Shown here piece after piece: positions 1 to 9,015 of a DNA stretch of 64,000 nucleotides. The DNA is from Hamadaea sp013361475 (GTDB lineage: Bacteria > Actinomycetota > Actinomycetes > Mycobacteriales > Micromonosporaceae). A model generated the notes under the pieces. It searched no databases. It was not told the DNA's origin and saw nothing but the letters and a program-made list of their open reading frames with translations. How positions within the stretch are numbered: position 1 is the stretch's first letter; each line of letters opens with the position of its first letter. The stretch is from NCBI RefSeq assembly GCF_040654195.1, contig NZ_JBFAHM010000004.1, forward strand, positions 1 through 64,000. Direction: 5' to 3'. Made by a program: the position numbers and the translations under genes.

Positions 1-42
1 CGCGGGTGCACCGGCCACCGTCAAGCTTCGGCTGACGTCGAA

Positions 43-747
43 TCATGGGCCAAGATTCGACCCGGATCCCTGATCCAGCGCCGAAGGGGCCGGAGGCGCG
101 GAGGGCGCCGAAGGGGCGGAGGGAGCCGAAGGGGCGGAGGGCGCCGAAGGGGCCGCAGGGCCGGACGGCGCCGGAGGCGCGGAGGGCGCGGGGTGGGACG
201 AGGGCGCGGCGGCGGTCAGGCCCAGGACGAGGGCCCAGGTCGGGAAGACGAACCAGAGCGCCGCCCCGACCGCGCCGCCGGCCACCCAGGCCCAGGAGAC
301 GTCGGTGACCATCGTCACCAGGGTGCCGGCGAGGAAGGCGGCCAGGGCAACCGGGAGCCCGATGAGGAGGATCCGGCTCAGGGTGCGTACGACGCCGCCC
401 AGGGGCAGTCCGGCGAACCCGGCCCACAGCATCGACGCGATCGAGGCGGCGGAGACGAACCCGACCTGGGTCTCGAACGGCATCGCCCCGGTCACCAGCA
501 GCAACTGGAACACCACAACGGTCGCGGCGGCGACCGCACCGACGATCGTCCACACTCGACGGGTGCTGAGCAGGAACACCACCGGTAGCAACGCGGCGTA
601 CTGGACGATGACCAGGCAGTCGTTGGCGAAGCCGAGCCAGGTGTCGCGCGGCGTGCCGGTCCACGGCTGCGCCACCACGTAGAAGAGCACCAGGAGGACG
701 TCGGCCAGGAGGCCGATCACGCCGCTGATGATCGCGAACCAGCGCAT
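43..747 (-). CDS. Membrane protein with APS-repeat tail, unknown family
   Basis: I do not recognise this protein. The ATG at 747 has a GAGG ribosome-binding sequence about 8 bases upstream; a GTG at 756 is the alternative. The first ~180 residues contain about six hydrophobic segments, starting MRWFAIISGVIGLL. The last ~50 residues are a low-complexity tail of APS/APP units encoded by a repetitive stretch at roughly 75-190, probably disordered. It begins 11 bases after the stop of the broken multicopper oxidase on the same strand, so it is probably the last gene of a unit with 2157-2909 and 758-2160. The layout recalls small DUF4386-like membrane proteins, but that is only a resemblance. Confidence 0.75.
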   Translation of the reverse strand: MRWFAIISGVIGLLADVLLVLFYVVAQPWTGTPRDTWLGFANDCLVIVQYAALLPVVFLLSTRRVWTIVGAVAAATVVVFQLLLVTGAMPFETQVGFVSAASIASMLWAGFAGLPLGGVVRTLSRILLIGLPVALAAFLAGTLVTMVTDVSWAWVAGGAVGAALWFVFPTWALVLGLTAAAPSSHPAPSAPPAPSGPAAPSAPSAPSAPSAPSAPSAPPAPSALDQGSGSNLGP

Positions 748-757
748 CGCCGGCACC

Positions 758-2160
758 TCACTCCGGTTCGTTGCCGCTGGCCGGGCCGAGCACGTACGGG
801 GTGGTGTACCCCGCGTACATCAGGTGCGCGAGCAGGCCGTCAGCGGCATGTTTCAGGTTATGACAGTGGTCGGCCCAGATGCCGGGATTGTCGGCCACGA
901 AGGCGATCTCGTACGTCTCCCCGTCGCCGACGTTGAGCGAGTCGATCCACCACGGGCTGCCGGTCGCGCGTACGCCGTCGCGGCTGAGCACCACCGCGTG
1001 ATGGCCGTGCAGGTGCATCGGATGCACCTCGCCGCTGCGGTTCACGATCGTCATCCGGACGACGTCGCCTTCGTGGACGACGTACATCGGGACGTCCGGG
1101 AACAACCGGCCGTTGACGGTCCAGAACATTCCGGGGCGGCCGTCGACGAAGCCCGGGCGGCGGCCGATCTCGTAGCGGAACGTCCGGTCCGGCCGGTCCG
1201 GATCGAAGCCCAGCGCGGCCGGGGCACCGTAGGAGAGCAGATCGACTGCCGTCCTCGGCTGCGGAGCCGGTGGAACGTCGCCGGAGCCGAGGACGACCGA
1301 CAGCGGCCCGCCGAGCTGGACGCGTACGGGTGTGGCCGGCATGGTGAGGAGCAGGTCGACCCGGCCGCCCGCGGTGAGCAGCACGGAGACGTCCCGGACG
1401 TCGCCGGGTTCGTGCAGGTCGGTCCCGTCGACGGCGGCGATCCGGAACGGCGCGCCGGTCACCCACACCGACATCGGGCCGTTGTCCGTGTTGATCACCC
1501 GCACCCGGACGGTCTGCCCGGTGTGGGCGGCCACTCGCAGATCGGTGGGGGATCCGTTGATCGTGTGCGTGCCGCCGTAGAGGTGGGCCGTCGCCACCGT
1601 GTCTACATCGGATGGCTGAGCGGGCAGCACGACAAGCGCTCCGAACAGGCCACGCGCCACCTGTTCGTGCGAGACCTGGACCAGAACGTCCCCGGCTCCG
1701 GCGCCACGAATCGGTACACGTGCTCGCCACCGGGGCGTACCGCGTCCTGGGTGACGCCCGCGACGCCGTCCTCGGCGTTCGGCACGTCGACGCCGTGCCA
1801 GTGCAGGGTCACACCGCCGGTCACGTCCGCGTTCACCAGGCGTACCTGGACCAGCTGCCCGGCCCGGGCGAAGATCGCCGGGCCGGGCGTCGTGCCGTTC
1901 ACCGTGTACCGGTCGCCGTCCTGGCGCGCGGTGAGCGTCACCGTCACGTCCGCGGGCCGGTTCCGGTCCGCGACCAGCTCGGTGATCGACCTCGCGCCGT
2001 GTGCGGGGTGGTCGCCGCCCGCCGCGCCGCCCAGCTCCACGTGCCCCATGCTCATGAGGGAGTACGCGTCGGGCAGCAGACTGTCCTGCCACCACCATCC
2101 CACCGGACCGAGCACGAGCAGGGTGGCGGCGACGGCGATCAGCGGGCGGGCCTTCCTCAT
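758..2160 (-). pseudogene. Multicopper oxidase, frame-disrupted
   Basis: Copper-dependent oxidase of the laccase/CueO class, readable only across two frames. The first part (2160 down to about 1681) starts MRKARPLIAVAATLLVLG, a membrane anchor or signal segment, and has the copper motif HWHG. The second part (about 1672 to 758) has HPMHLHGHH and HCHNLKH, with Leu at the axial type-1 position. At the junction the family usually reads FWYHSHQ..S.EQ. Here FW and SHEQV are present in different frames with only 8 bases between them (1673-1680). This fits loss of 10 bases that removed the second HxH copper motif. The ATG overlaps the upstream gene by ATGA. It is either a sequence error or a real inactivation. 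Both halves are otherwise well conserved and undecayed. Confidence 0.85.
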
Positions 2161-2909
2161 GACGCGACGGCGTCCTTCGTCGCCGGGACGTCGGCCGCCC
2201 CGGTGTCTCGGCCCACCCGGCGAGCGGTGTAGAGCGCGGTGGCGAACAACAACAACGCGTTGCCACCGTGGATCATGCCAGCGATCGGCAGGTGCGCGTA
2301 CCCGAGCATCGCCTGGATCGCGACGAGGACCAGGACGGCGGCCCCGAACCACACGCCCTTGGGCACTTTGGCGAAGAACGACGAGATCAGCAACAGCAGA
2401 GCGACGAGCGGGATGAGCATCCCGCCGTTGATGCCGTGCACGATGATCCCGACGACCTCGGGGAACGGCAGCGGCCCGTCGCTTTCCATCACGGACTTGT
2501 CGAACACGCCGCCGCCGTCCACCCAACTCCCCAGGCCGGCCACCATCCACGCGATCGACATCGCCTGGACGACGACGAGCCCGGCGACGGCGTACGCGAG
2601 GACTTTGTAGACGGTTCTCATGGTCTTCCCCCTCGGATCTGACAGCGCCGCCGCGGTGTAGAGGCCGAGTCCCACGGCTCCGGAGACGATCGCGGCGTAC
2701 CAGGGCACGCCGAGGTCTGCGGCCGGGTAGGCCAGCTGCGCCACGGTGGCGACGGTGAGGACCGCGGCGGAGATCCCGAGCAGGGTCAGCGCCACGGCCG
2801 CCGGGCGTACGCCGCCGCGCCGGGCGACACGGCGGTAGCCGACGGCGGCCGTGGCCACCACCAGCCAAGCCGCGACGCATCCGGCGACACCGGTCCAGCC
2901 CGAATTCAT
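2157..2909 (-). CDS. Membrane protein with DUF6220-like C-terminal half
   Basis: Integral membrane protein of about 250 residues with roughly seven hydrophobic segments. The C-terminal ~150 residues, from MRTVYKVLAYAVAGLVV on, resemble the DUF6220 family, which usually stands alone. A good ribosome-binding sequence (GAGGGGGAAG) lies just before that internal ATG, at about 2621. The frame is open upstream through three more hydrophobic segments to ATG 2909 (MNSGWTG), so this is either a natural fusion or two nested starts. The stop overlaps the multicopper oxidase start (ATGA), implying translational coupling. A role beside the oxidase, in membrane or electron transfer, is inference only. Confidence 0.7.
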   Translation of the reverse strand: MNSGWTGVAGCVAAWLVVATAAVGYRRVARRGGVRPAAVALTLLGISAAVLTVATVAQLAYPAADLGVPWYAAIVSGAVGLGLYTAAALSDPRGKTMRTVYKVLAYAVAGLVVVQAMSIAWMVAGLGSWVDGGGVFDKSVMESDGPLPFPEVVGIIVHGINGGMLIPLVALLLLISSFFAKVPKGVWFGAAVLVLVAIQAMLGYAHLPIAGMIHGGNALLLFATALYTARRVGRDTGAADVPATKDAVAS

Positions 2910-2989
2910 GCCGTCAGCGTCGGCCGGGCGGCGTCCCGATGTCACGGGACGATGTCCCGGGCGGCCCAGGAATCTGCGCCGGCCGACCG

Positions 2990-3622
2990 CTACCCGCCGA
3001 GGCCCGCCTCCCGGGCCTTGATCACGGCGCCGGAACGGTCGGCGACGTGCAGTTTCGTGATCACGTTCGAGACGTGGTTGCGGACCGTCTTGCCGCTGAC
3101 CCCGAGCCGCCGGGCGATGGCGGTGTTGTCCATGCCCCGGGCGAGCAACCCGAGCACCTCATGCTCGCGTTCGGTGAGCTGGGGAAACGGCGACGTCGAG
3201 GCGGCCTTGGCGAAGTGACCGAGCAGTTTCGCCGCGATGCCAGCCCCGAACACCGCCTCGCCGCGGGCCACCGCCCGGACCGCCGAGACGATCTCCTCCG
3301 GACCGGAGCCCTTCAACGCATACCCGTACGCTCCCGCCCGCAGCGCGGCCAGGACGTTCTCGTCGTCGTCGTACATGGTCAGGATCAGCGCCCGGGTCGC
3401 CAGCCCCTGCGAGCGCAGCGCCGCCGTGACGGTGAGCCCGTCGCCGTCGGGCATGTTCACGTCGAGCACGGCGACGTCGGGTTGCCGCGCGACGGCCTCC
3501 CGCAGAGCCTCCGCGCCGGTCGCGCAGACGGCGACGACGGCGAGGTCCTCCTCGGCGGCCAGGAGCGCGCTCAGCCCCGACACGAACATCGGATGGTCGT
3601 CGGCGACCAGCACCCGGATCAT
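2990..3622 (-). CDS. NarL/LuxR-family response regulator
   Basis: DNA-binding response regulator of 210 residues. The N-terminal receiver domain (1-~120) has the acidic pair D8-D9, phospho-acceptor D54 in VLDVNMPDGDG, a conserved T (LTMYD) and K (ALKGS). The C-terminal LuxR helix-turn-helix (~145-205) reads LTEREHEVLGLLARGMDNTAIA with GKTVRNHVSNV. Its start lies 12 bases after the stop of the histidine kinase at 3635-5851, so the pair is one operon and almost certainly a cognate two-component system. The targets are unknown; the neighbouring oxidase unit reads in the same direction and is a candidate. Confidence 0.95.
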   Translation of the reverse strand: MIRVLVADDHPMFVSGLSALLAAEEDLAVVAVCATGAEALREAVARQPDVAVLDVNMPDGDGLTVTAALRSQGLATRALILTMYDDDENVLAALRAGAYGYALKGSGPEEIVSAVRAVARGEAVFGAGIAAKLLGHFAKAASTSPFPQLTEREHEVLGLLARGMDNTAIARRLGVSGKTVRNHVSNVITKLHVADRSGAVIKAREAGLGG

Positions 3623-3634
3623 CCGGTCCTCCCG

Positions 3635-5851
3635 TCAGACGGCGGTAATCGGCAGGTGTGCGTGCACCCGGGTGCCGCCACCGGTTCCACCGGCGCCACC
3701 GGTGCCTGAGCCTATCGAGACTTCGCCGCCGACCTCGGCGGCGCGCTCACGCATCGACCGCAGGCCGACGCCGGCCGCCTTCGCCGGATCGATGCCCCGG
3801 CCGTCGTCGGACACGGTGACCTCGACGGACTCCGGTCGCAGCGTTATCCCGACCACACACTTCGTCGCGCCCGAATGGCGTACCACATTGGTCATGGCCT
3901 CCACCGCGATGCGGTAGGCCGCCGTCTCGACCGCGGCCGGAAGCGGACCCGGTGCGCCGTCGCCGCTCACCGAGATCGTGACCTCGCCCGCGAGCGTGGC
4001 GGCGCGCGAGCGGACAGCCCCCACCAGGCCCAGCTCGTCCAAGGCGGGCGGACGCAGCGCCTCGACCAGGCGGCGCACGTCGCCCAGCGAGGCAGTGGCC
4101 TCGGTGGCGATCTCCGTGAGCGCGGCATGCGCGGCCGAATCCTCCGGTACGCCGCGCGCCGCCAGCCCGGCCTTCAGCCCGATCGCCGCCAGCGTCGGCC
4201 CGAGCCCGTCGTGGAGATCTCGCCGGAGCCGCCGGCGTTCGTCCTCTCTGGACGCGACGACCTCGGCCCGCGACCGCACCAGATCGTCGTGCAGCCGGAC
4301 GGCCTGCACCGCCGGTCCGGCCTGCTGCGCGAGCGAGCCGAGCAACGACAGGTCGACGGGGTCGAGCGGATCGTCGCGGCCCCGCGCCGACACGCGCAAC
4401 CGGCCGACGGTCTGACCCTGGTAGTGCACCGGTTCGGTGTGGATCGACTCGGCCGCCTTCGCCGGGCCGTGCTCGGCCGCGACGGCGAACCCGCCCGCGC
4501 CGTCGGCCAGATCGATCGCGGCATATGGGACGCGCAGCGACCGCGCCACCGTCTCCACCAGCGCGGGCAGCACGTCGGCCGGCAGCAGCACCGCCTGGAG
4601 TCGCGTGCCGAGACGATCGAGGGCACCGGCTGGATCATGCCTGTCGCCGTACATCATCTTGTCGACGGCTCGTTGAGCGGCCGCCCGCAACGGGGCCAAC
4701 GCCAATGCCGCCCCGGCCGCGGCCAGCGCCGCCGCGACCGAGCCGGACAGCCGCAGGACGCTGGCGAGCAGGCCGACGGCGAGCGCGTACCCGGCGACCA
4801 GGACGGCCACCGTCGAGGCGTAGACGAGCGATCGGTTCGCCAGCCGTTCGATGTCGAACAGTCGATGCCGCCGTAACGCCACGCCGATCCCGGCGACGAA
4901 CGGCAGGCCGGACAATCCGAGCGCGCCCCAGGGCAGGGCCGGATGCCCAGTGACCACCTGCGGCAGGTGCCAGCCGACGATGCCCAGCACAGCCGTGAGC
5001 ACGCCGCCACCGCCGAGCCAGCGCAGCCGCCCGCGCATCGGGGCGCTCGTGCGGCGGTAGCACACGACCCAGGAGATCACCGCCGCGACCAGCGAGAGTC
5101 CGGCCACCGTGGTCTCTCCGGTGTGGATCCAGGCCAGGGCGCGCAACGGATTGCTCTCGGCCAGTCCGGCGACCAGGCTGAGCGCCAGCATCACGGCAAG
5201 GGGTACGGCGTAGGCGAGCCCGACCGTGCGACGAGAACCCCAGGGGTGGTCCCGGGTGAAGGTCAGCGAGAAGGCGAGCAACGCGCCCCAGGCGATCGAG
5301 TACGCCCCGACGGCGTTGAGGTGGAACAGCCAGAACTGCGGCCCGCCCAGCGCCAGCGACAGCACCGGCAGCCCGGCGACCACGACGGCGGTGCTGCCGA
5401 GCAGCCCGGCCGCGAGCACCAGCAACGGCCCGGTCGAGCGCTCCTCGGGACGGCGTACGTAGAGGGCGACGGCCAGCGCCGCCAGCGTCAGGACGAAGAC
5501 GAGATTGCCCCAGGCCTGCTCGGCCAGCGGCCCGATCTGGGGCCGGGTGACCGTGACCTGCTCGGTCCGCCCGGCGACGTCGTAGGGGAGTGCGGCGCCG
5601 AGGGCGGGACGTTCGACCGTGCCGAGTCCCTCGTTCAGCGCCCGCCCGTCGATCCCGACGACCAGATCCCCCGTCCGCAGGATCGTCCCGCCCGGGTCGG
5701 GGACCTCCACGACGACCCCGTCCGGGCGCAAGGCGGACCAGCCGAGCGGCACCACGGAGCCGTCGCCGGGGGAGTCGAGCCGTGCGGCCACCCCGACGAC
5801 GCCCAGCACCGCGAGGGCGATCGCCACGACCGCCGGAGCTTTGCGCGACAC
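3635..5851 (-). CDS. NarL-type sensor histidine kinase with PDZ-like N-terminus
   Basis: Membrane sensor kinase of 738 residues. After an N-terminal hydrophobic helix comes an extracytoplasmic PDZ-like segment (about 35-105, GDLVVGIDGR). About eight membrane helices follow (~115-400), then a GAF-like region (~415-520). The HisKA_3 dimerisation domain has phospho-acceptor H547 in RRDLHDGLGPT, and the HATPase domain ends the protein with DDGRGID and GVGLRSMRERA. It phosphorylates the regulator encoded 12 bases downstream. The architecture recalls Bacillus ComP, but the signal is unknown. The final residues contain a Gly-rich loop (GSGTGGAGGTGGG) inside the ATP-binding domain. Confidence 0.93.
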   Translation of the reverse strand: MSRKAPAVVAIALAVLGVVGVAARLDSPGDGSVVPLGWSALRPDGVVVEVPDPGGTILRTGDLVVGIDGRALNEGLGTVERPALGAALPYDVAGRTEQVTVTRPQIGPLAEQAWGNLVFVLTLAALAVALYVRRPEERSTGPLLVLAAGLLGSTAVVVAGLPVLSLALGGPQFWLFHLNAVGAYSIAWGALLAFSLTFTRDHPWGSRRTVGLAYAVPLAVMLALSLVAGLAESNPLRALAWIHTGETTVAGLSLVAAVISWVVCYRRTSAPMRGRLRWLGGGGVLTAVLGIVGWHLPQVVTGHPALPWGALGLSGLPFVAGIGVALRRHRLFDIERLANRSLVYASTVAVLVAGYALAVGLLASVLRLSGSVAAALAAAGAALALAPLRAAAQRAVDKMMYGDRHDPAGALDRLGTRLQAVLLPADVLPALVETVARSLRVPYAAIDLADGAGGFAVAAEHGPAKAAESIHTEPVHYQGQTVGRLRVSARGRDDPLDPVDLSLLGSLAQQAGPAVQAVRLHDDLVRSRAEVVASREDERRRLRRDLHDGLGPTLAAIGLKAGLAARGVPEDSAAHAALTEIATEATASLGDVRRLVEALRPPALDELGLVGAVRSRAATLAGEVTISVSGDGAPGPLPAAVETAAYRIAVEAMTNVVRHSGATKCVVGITLRPESVEVTVSDDGRGIDPAKAAGVGLRSMRERAAEVGGEVSIGSGTGGAGGTGGGTRVHAHLPITAV

Positions 5852-5890
5852 GTGCTCATCATCGCTGATGCGGGCGATTCGCGAAGGAGG

Positions 5891-5936
5891 GTGACCGGGG
5901 CGCCGACGATGCCGGTTTGTCCCGCGCCCCGGTCAC
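5891..5936 (-). terminator. Hairpin between the two two-component operons
   Basis: Perfect 13-base inverted repeat, GTGACCGGGGCGC at 5891-5903 and its complement at 5924-5936, with a 20-base loop. It lies downstream of the kinase at 6097-7179 and upstream of the kinase at 3635-5851, both on the minus strand, which suits a terminator separating the units. No T-run is needed in high-GC actinobacteria. The rest of 5852-6096 holds no gene that I can see. Confidence 0.6.
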
Positions 5937-6096
5937 ACTGGGTCCGCGACCCGCCTGTTTGCAGCAGAAGCGGGCGCTCGATGGAGCCTGTCGGGGAGGA
6001 CAGACGGACCGACCGCGTCCAGCGCACCTACCCGCACCGACGCGAGTCCCAGCCTAGAAGCGGCGGCCGCCGAAGATCAGCCGCGTGACAGGACTG

Positions 6097-7179
6097 TCAT
6101 CTGCTGCCCGGCGGGGTGGCGGGCACCCGCAGCGTGACCGTCGTCCCCGTCGGGGGCTCGTGCGTCAGGCGTATGTCGCCGCCCCAGCCCGCCACGACGG
6201 TCCGGGCCATCACCAGCCCCAGACTCGTGCCGGTGCCCGGTCCGCCCGGCGTCGGCCCGGGACCGCTGTCGGTGACCGTGATCGTCCACGCCACGTCGTC
6301 GGCCTCGCCCCGGACTGCGATGCGGTCGCCGGGGCCGGTGAACTTGACCGCGTTGTCCAGCAGGCAGTCCAGCACCGCCTCCAACCGGTCGCGGTTGGCG
6401 ACCACCGTTCCGGCGGAGCACGCCCAGGACCACTCCCGGTCGGCGGCCGGCGTCCAGCGCCGGACGATCCGGGTCACCTCGGCCGGAAGGTCCAGCGCCT
6501 CCGGGACGTACGCGCCGTCGGCGTCGATCAGCGTCACCAGCCGCTGCGTGATCCGGGCGAGTTTGTCCAGCTCGGCCAGCACGGTGTCGGAGTCCTCGCG
6601 AGTCCCCGGATCGGCGTGCCGGTCGGCGATCAACTCGGTGAAGCCCCGCGCCACCGTGATCGGCGTACGCAGCTCGTGGGCGACCTGCCGCATCAGATGC
6701 TGCCGGGCCTCGGCGACCTGACGATCCCGGTCGGCGGAGTCGGCCAGCGCCAGCAACGCCAGGTGGCGGCGGCGGACCAGGGCGGCGGTCACGGCGATCA
6801 AGGCGACGCTGAGCGGGACCTCGAGCGTCTCCAGCCACTCGATCCGGCCGCCCGCCGCATGGCTGACGAGGATCGCGCCGGTCGCGGCGGCGGTCACGCC
6901 CACCATGACGGCGAGCTCGACCGGGCGCCACCGGGTGAAGCCGTAGAGCAGCGACAGCCCGATCCACATCAGGTGGAACGGAATCGTCGCGGTGCCCGGG
7001 AGCAGCCACATCGCGGTGGCGCAGACGGCCGCGCCCACGAGCCAGACGAACCGCAGCGGCCAGCCCAGCCGGAACGACTCGGGCAGCTTGTGCTTGGGCA
7101 GCTTGTTCTTGGGCGGCTTGTGCTTGGGCGGCTTGTCCGCGGACGGCTTGTTACGGAGTGGCGAAGCGATAGCCGACAT
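6097..7179 (-). CDS. Sensor histidine kinase (HisKA/HATPase)
   Basis: Membrane histidine kinase of 360 residues. An unusual basic N-terminus (~10-33) consists of K-x-K-x-P-P repeats, encoded by near-identical 15-base units at about 7085-7135. Four to five hydrophobic segments follow (~40-145), then a HisKA domain with phospho-acceptor H168 in QVAHELRTPITV and an HATPase domain (LDNAVKF, DSGPGPTPGG, GTSLGLVMAR). No periplasmic sensor domain is evident, so it probably senses within the membrane. Its start overlaps the 3' end of the OmpR-type regulator at 7151 by 29 bases, so the two are co-transcribed partners. Confidence 0.92.
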   Translation of the reverse strand: MSAIASPLRNKPSADKPPKHKPPKNKLPKHKLPESFRLGWPLRFVWLVGAAVCATAMWLLPGTATIPFHLMWIGLSLLYGFTRWRPVELAVMVGVTAAATGAILVSHAAGGRIEWLETLEVPLSVALIAVTAALVRRRHLALLALADSADRDRQVAEARQHLMRQVAHELRTPITVARGFTELIADRHADPGTREDSDTVLAELDKLARITQRLVTLIDADGAYVPEALDLPAEVTRIVRRWTPAADREWSWACSAGTVVANRDRLEAVLDCLLDNAVKFTGPGDRIAVRGEADDVAWTITVTDSGPGPTPGGPGTGTSLGLVMARTVVAGWGGDIRLTHEPPTGTTVTLRVPATPPGSR

Positions 7180-7867
7180 GGCGTACGGTCTCGATCCGGT
7201 CGGGGTGGTCCAGCTTGGCGCGCAACCGGCGGACGGTCACGTCGACGACGTTGCTGCCGGGGTCGAAGGTCATCCCCCAGACGGCGTGCAGCAACTCCGA
7301 CCGGTCGCAGGCCCGGCCGTCGGCCTCCATCAGATGCCGCAGCAGCAGGAACTCGCGATAGCTCAGCGCCGTCCAGCGCCCGTCCACCGCCACCCGATGC
7401 AGCGCCAGATCCAGGCAGATCGGGCCGATGACCACCGAGTCGGCGGCCGGTCCCGGCGCCCGGTCCCGCAGCCGGGCGCGTACCCGGGCGAGCAGCTCCG
7501 CCAGCGCGAACGGCTTGCCGACGAAATCGGCCGCGCCCGCCTCCAGGCAGGCGACCCGGGTGCCGACCTCGGGCACCGCCGACAACACGATGACCCGCTG
7601 ATACGGCCGCTGCCGCATCAGCTCGGCCAGCACCGCCGACCCGTGCAACCCGGGAAGCATCAGGTCGAGCAGAACCAGGTCGAAGTCCTCGCCGGTGGCG
7701 TACCGGAGGCCCTCCTCGCCGGTGACGGCCCGCTCGACTACGTGCCCGTCCCGGTTCAGGGCACGCGCGATCAGCCGCGCGACGCCGTCGTCATCCTCGA
7801 TGAGGAGCAGGCGCGCGGTCCGGGCGGGGGCCGCCTCCGGTGGGGCGGGGGTGGTCGTGACGATTCC
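7151..7867 (-). CDS. OmpR-family response regulator lacking an in-frame start
   Basis: Receiver plus winged-helix regulator. The receiver has LLLIEDDDGVARLIA, phospho-acceptor D in VLLDLMLPG, S in VLSAV and K in FVGKPF. The C-terminal winged helix reads LSYREFLLLRHLM...VVDVTVRRLRAKLD...VGYRF. The frame is open from 7867, but between the stop at 7868-7870 and the receiver there is no ATG, GTG or TTG. The first in-frame ATG (7658-7660) would remove the first half of the receiver, including the acidic pair. An ATG at 7869-7871 is in the wrong frame. Dropping one G from the run at 7847-7851 would join it to the regulator. It is a sequence error, a true frameshift or a non-standard start. Confidence 0.8.
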   Translation of the reverse strand, partial: GIVTTTPAPPEAAPARTARLLLIEDDDGVARLIARALNRDGHVVERAVTGEEGLRYATGEDFDLVLLDLMLPGLHGSAVLAELMRQRPYQRVIVLSAVPEVGTRVACLEAGAADFVGKPFALAELLARVRARLRDRAPGPAADSVVIGPICLDLALHRVAVDGRWTALSYREFLLLRHLMEADGRACDRSELLHAVWGMTFDPGSNVVDVTVRRLRAKLDHPDRIETVRHVGYRFATP

Positions 7868-8031
7868 TCATGATGGCACGCGACCCGCCGAGGTCAAGAT
7901 TCCGTTCCCCCTCCGGAAGACGAGAACCGACGAAAGGAGCGTGATGGCTGTGGACGACGCCGACGACTGCCCGCGCTCGACCCGGCCTGAGCCGGCCGCC
8001 GTTGTCGGTGCCCGGCACTAAGGTGATCGCC

Positions 8032-9015
8032 GTGCCCCGACTGGAGTTCAGCGGGCCGGACCTCGGCCGGGTCCGGTTCGCGATCATGCCGTTCCAGGAG
8101 ACGCTCAAGGCCGCCCGGGGGCTCGGGCTGCCGGTCGCGCCGGCCGGGCTGGCGGGGTGGCGGCACACGGCGTTGTCCCGGCTGCCCGCCGCGGCCCGCC
8201 CGGCGCTCGCGTTGTGCGGAGCCCATCCGCGACACCTGCCGGACTTCCTGACCCCGCAGCCGCCGTCGGGCGGGCAGCTCACCTTCGACGACGAACTGGC
8301 GGCCGCCCTGGCCGACCCCGGGCTCCCCGTCGAGGACGACACCCAGGCGTTCCGCTCCGTTCTGCGTACCCCTTCGCGAGTGGTGGAGGACCTGCTGGCC
8401 GAGCCGGACCGCGGACGGCGGGCCCTCACCGCCTCGTTCGTCGCGCTGCATCGCGCGGTGCTGGCGGCGGACTGGCCGCGGTTGCACGCGCAGCTCGCCG
8501 CGGACGTGGCCGAGCGGGCGCGGACGGCGGCCCAGCACGGCGTCGAGGCGATGCTGGCCGGGCTGGCGCCGGGGCTGGTGCGTTGGTCCCACCCCTTCCT
8601 CGAGTACGCAGGTCCGCCCGCGCCCGATCACCGGCTCGCCGGTCGTGGCCTCGTGCTGGTGCCGAGCATGTTCCTCACCGACGCCGTGCATCGGCAGCTC
8701 AACGACCGGCAGCAGCCGATGCTGTTCTATCCGGCCCGGACCGCCCTCGGGTTCTGGCGGGACGATCGGGCGGCGGACGGCCGGCTCGCCGGGCCGGTGG
8801 GCGGGGCGCGGGCGCGCATCCTGCGGCTGCTGGCCGCGCGACCGCGGGGGACGAGTGAACTGGCCGCGGAGCTGGGTGTCGCGCCGTCGACCGCGTCGGA
8901 GCAGCTGGCCGCGTTGCGGCGGGCCGGGCTGGTGACGACGACCCGGTCCGGGCGGCAAGCGTGTCATGAGCCGACCGCGCTGGCCTGGTCCTTGTTGGAC
9001 GTCTACATCGGATGA
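8032..9015 (+). CDS. ArsR-type regulator with DUF5937 domain
   Basis: Transcriptional regulator of about 327 residues. The N-terminal ~230 residues match the DUF5937 type (LEFSGPDLGRVRFAIMPFQE), of unknown ligand. The C-terminus is an ArsR winged helix (RARILRLLAARPRGTSELAAELG, then TASEQLAALRRAGLVTT). I chose GTG 8032 because AAGGTGAT lies 5-6 bases upstream; TTG 8002 and GTG 8008 or 8023 are alternatives. There is no metal-binding Cys motif, so metal sensing is unlikely. It stands alone, convergent with the RidA gene whose stop abuts at 9016. Confidence 0.88.
   Translation: MPRLEFSGPDLGRVRFAIMPFQETLKAARGLGLPVAPAGLAGWRHTALSRLPAAARPALALCGAHPRHLPDFLTPQPPSGGQLTFDDELAAALADPGLPVEDDTQAFRSVLRTPSRVVEDLLAEPDRGRRALTASFVALHRAVLAADWPRLHAQLAADVAERARTAAQHGVEAMLAGLAPGLVRWSHPFLEYAGPPAPDHRLAGRGLVLVPSMFLTDAVHRQLNDRQQPMLFYPARTALGFWRDDRAADGRLAGPVGGARARILRLLAARPRGTSELAAELGVAPSTASEQLAALRRAGLVTTTRSGRQACHEPTALAWSLLDVYIG

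Noticed and set aside
1..42. Partial gene at left edge
   Set aside because: Too short to show a frame with any motif; no call made.
4943..6088. Long plus-strand open frame opposite the sensor kinase
   Set aside because: Arg/Gly/Gln-rich translation without domains; it is the high-GC shadow of the 3635-5851 gene.
7870..7897. TTGACC...CATCAT promoter that could explain a leaderless start of the OmpR regulator
   Set aside because: The predicted start point falls after the ATG and no start codon follows, so it does not rescue the gene.
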